Shown: piece after piece, positions 6,203 to 7,770 of the stretch | Layout: every line of letters begins with the position of its first letter | How positions within the stretch are numbered: the first letter of the stretch is position 1 | DNA from: Fusobacteriaceae bacterium | Lineage (GTDB): Bacteria; Fusobacteriota; Fusobacteriia; Fusobacteriales; Fusobacteriaceae | DNA length: 7,770 nucleotides | Assembly (NCBI GenBank): GCA_030625925.1 | Contig: DAOUPY010000059.1 | Location: forward strand, 1 to 7,770 | Reading direction: 5' to 3' | Translations under genes and position numbers: made by a program | The notes under the pieces: model-generated | The model's input: the letters and a program-made list of their open reading frames with translations, nothing else | The model's database searches: none | What the model was told of the DNA's origin: nothing

Positions 6203-7747
6203 ATGATGATAACAGAATTAGATTATTTAGTTCTCAGTGGTCTTTCATATGGTGATTTTAAAGAGGGGGATATAGGCTTTTCTTTGGAAAAAATCTTGTT
6301 TTTAAATAGCGAATCTAAAAAAAGACTGCTTTCTTTTCCAAATGAAATTTGGCCCTATGGGGGAAGTGATATATTTCAAAAGACTTTCCATACTCTTTTG
6401 TGTGAATGGAAAGTTATAGGCATAATGAATGATACCTATAAAGAAGGGATAGAAAAAACAGGATTTTATGCTGTAGCCTTTGAAAAAAACGAACAGATAG
6501 TCATCTCTTACAGAGGCACAGAGCTCAGCTCATTTGGAGAAGCATATAAAGATTTTATAGAAACAGATCTCTTGATAGGTGTGGATAGAAAACCCAAACA
6601 ACTGGAACAGGGTGTAGAATTTTATAAAGAAATTTTAAAGAAAGAACATAAAAGTATAGCTTTGACTGGTCATTCCCTAGGTGGAGGAATAGCACAATAT
6701 GTTGCACTAATCTCTGATTTAGAAGATTATGGAATCCCAAAGGTTTATACTTGGAATGCTATTGGGATCAATAAATTAGGGATCTTAAGTATAGAGGATT
6801 TTTTGAACTTTGATTCTATAGCAGAGAGCAAATACCCATCTTTAAAAAATGATGAAATTCTCTATAAGAGGACAAAAACTTATTACTATAGCTGCCTTTT
6901 CAAACTTTTGAAAAAAAATGACTATATTAAAGATAAAGAGAGTATAAAAAAAATATCTAAATTAGATTTTAAACTAGAAATAAATGGAGAAATTGAGAAA
7001 AAAATAGAAGATTTATTTACAGTAAATAATAGATCCCTCCTGCCTTTTTTCAATAAAAAAGATGAACCAAAAAATGAATTAATAATTAGTCCTCAAGTTT
7101 TTATAGGTGATTTTTTTAATGAAGATATGATCTATGAAGAATTGACCAGAGCAAGAAAATTTATTAAAAAATTCAAAAAAAATAATAAGTATGATGAACA
7201 TATAATTAATTTTGTTCATTCGGAAGATTTTACAATTACACTCTATAGTCATTTAGGGAGTACGTATGCGATAAATAAGGGGCTGGTTAGATCAGATGAA
7301 AAATTGCACCCCCTTCTAAAAAAAATGTATGCATTTACTAAATCCATGAGAAGTTATCATATGTATCAAGTGTTTTTACCCTTCTTTAGTTTTGAAGGGG
7401 CAGACAGAGGCAGGATAAAAAAAGAATTGAGTATTGATTATATAGCTACTGAGGTTAGGAGAGTTATCTATCAGGAAACTAATTTATCCGATAAATTTTT
7501 AGGGTTTTATTACAATGGTTTGGAGTTAGATAATGATAGTTATTATAAGATCAAAAAAGACCTCCTCCACGGAATGGAAATGACCAAGGCAGATATAAAA
7601 TATTTAAAGGAATCGATTATAATTATAAAAAGGATGGATTTTGAAAAATTTAAAGAGTTGTGGAAGAAAGTTCAAAAAAAAGTGGGAAGTCCATATATAA
7701 AAAAAGATATATATGACCTGATAACATTTCACAAAAGGGATAAATAA
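6203..7747 (+). CDS. Putative lipase-3/Mbeg1-like alpha/beta hydrolase
   Basis: This 514-aa protein appears cytosolic, with no signal peptide or membrane segment. A lipase-type alpha/beta hydrolase core is visible: an early strand with ISYRGTE (about 98-104), then the nucleophile elbow GHSLGGG with S158. Candidate remaining triad members are D342 in HSEDFT and either H350 in YSHLG or H386 in SYHMYQ. Between the nucleophile and D342 lie about 180 residues, rich in lysine and charged residues, which form a large insert or lid region. The C-terminal ~120 residues are highly charged and probably helical. The pattern resembles Mbeg1-like (DUF2974) and lipase class 3 proteins, whose substrates are mostly unknown, so lipid ester hydrolysis is only inferred. 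The Shine-Dalgarno AAGGTGG (6192-6198) overlaps the upstream stop codon, tying translation to the dgkA–PAP2 gene. ATGs at 6203 and 6206 are both possible; 6206 has slightly better spacing. Confidence 0.75.
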   Translation: MMITELDYLVLSGLSYGDFKEGDIGFSLEKILFLNSESKKRLLSFPNEIWPYGGSDIFQKTFHTLLCEWKVIGIMNDTYKEGIEKTGFYAVAFEKNEQIVISYRGTELSSFGEAYKDFIETDLLIGVDRKPKQLEQGVEFYKEILKKEHKSIALTGHSLGGGIAQYVALISDLEDYGIPKVYTWNAIGINKLGILSIEDFLNFDSIAESKYPSLKNDEILYKRTKTYYYSCLFKLLKKNDYIKDKESIKKISKLDFKLEINGEIEKKIEDLFTVNNRSLLPFFNKKDEPKNELIISPQVFIGDFFNEDMIYEELTRARKFIKKFKKNNKYDEHIINFVHSEDFTITLYSHLGSTYAINKGLVRSDEKLHPLLKKMYAFTKSMRSYHMYQVFLPFFSFEGADRGRIKKELSIDYIATEVRRVIYQETNLSDKFLGFYYNGLELDNDSYYKIKKDLLHGMEMTKADIKYLKESIIIIKRMDFEKFKELWKKVQKKVGSPYIKKDIYDLITFHKRDK

Positions 7748-7758
7748 GCCTTATTTTT
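7742..7758 (+). terminator. Weak terminator-like palindrome at the end of the hydrolase gene
   Basis: AAATAAG-C-CTTATTT is a perfect inverted repeat overlapping the stop codon and ending in a T run. The stem is almost all A/T and the loop is tight, so termination strength would be low. The window ends 12 bases later, so nothing more can be judged. Confidence 0.25.
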
Positions 7759-7770
7759 CTTGAAGATTCT

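Noticed and set aside
44..7747. Defence island or mobile element
   Set aside because: The JAMM–helicase fusion could suggest a defence system, but the neighbours pgpH, ybeY and dgkA are conserved housekeeping genes, and there is no integrase, transposase or toxin–antitoxin signature.

Overview
The window is AT-rich, and every gene lies on the + strand, closely packed, with strong AGGAGG/AGGTGG-type ribosome binding sites. The gene order pgpH–ybeY–dgkA is a core arrangement of low-GC bacteria (Bacillus subtilis has yqfF–ybeY–dgkA). The codon and base composition, together with the dgkA–PAP2 and JAMM–DinG fusions, suggest to me a member of the Fusobacteriota (Ilyobacter/Psychrilyobacter/Propionigenium-like) or possibly a clostridial relative. 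This placement is inferred from overall appearance and was not searched.

Layout: an extended -10 promoter sits at the left edge (11-19). It is followed by a JAMM/RadC-like metalloprotease domain fused to a DinG/XPD-type iron-sulfur helicase (44-2479). After 17 bp comes a 7TM-HD membrane phosphodiesterase of the PgpH/YqfF family (2497-4572; start more likely 2500). A 203-bp non-coding gap (4573-4775) ends in a small hairpin just before the Shine-Dalgarno of ybeY (4776-5246, TTG start). A second gap of about 233 bp (5247-5479) precedes a fused DgkA–PAP2 membrane protein (start best placed at GTG 5480, end 6193). Nine bases later begins a 514-aa cytosolic alpha/beta hydrolase of lipase-3/Mbeg1-like type (6203-7747). 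The window ends 23 bases after that gene, with at most a weak terminator-like palindrome.

The genes combine housekeeping functions: DNA repair (DinG fusion), cyclic-di-AMP turnover (PgpH), 16S rRNA maturation and ribosome quality control (YbeY), and polyprenyl/diacylglycerol lipid phosphate recycling (DgkA–PAP2), followed by a putative lipid or ester hydrolase. Both halves of the DgkA–PAP2 fusion could feed the same undecaprenyl-phosphate pool used for cell-wall synthesis.

The points most worth a second look are the JAMM–DinG architecture with both active sites apparently intact, the DgkA–PAP2 fusion with non-canonical phosphatase motifs, and the two roughly 200-bp gaps around ybeY. Those gaps look like decayed dispersed repeats inserted into an otherwise tight operon. 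I see no CRISPR array, tRNA, rRNA, complete insertion sequence or obvious defence island.
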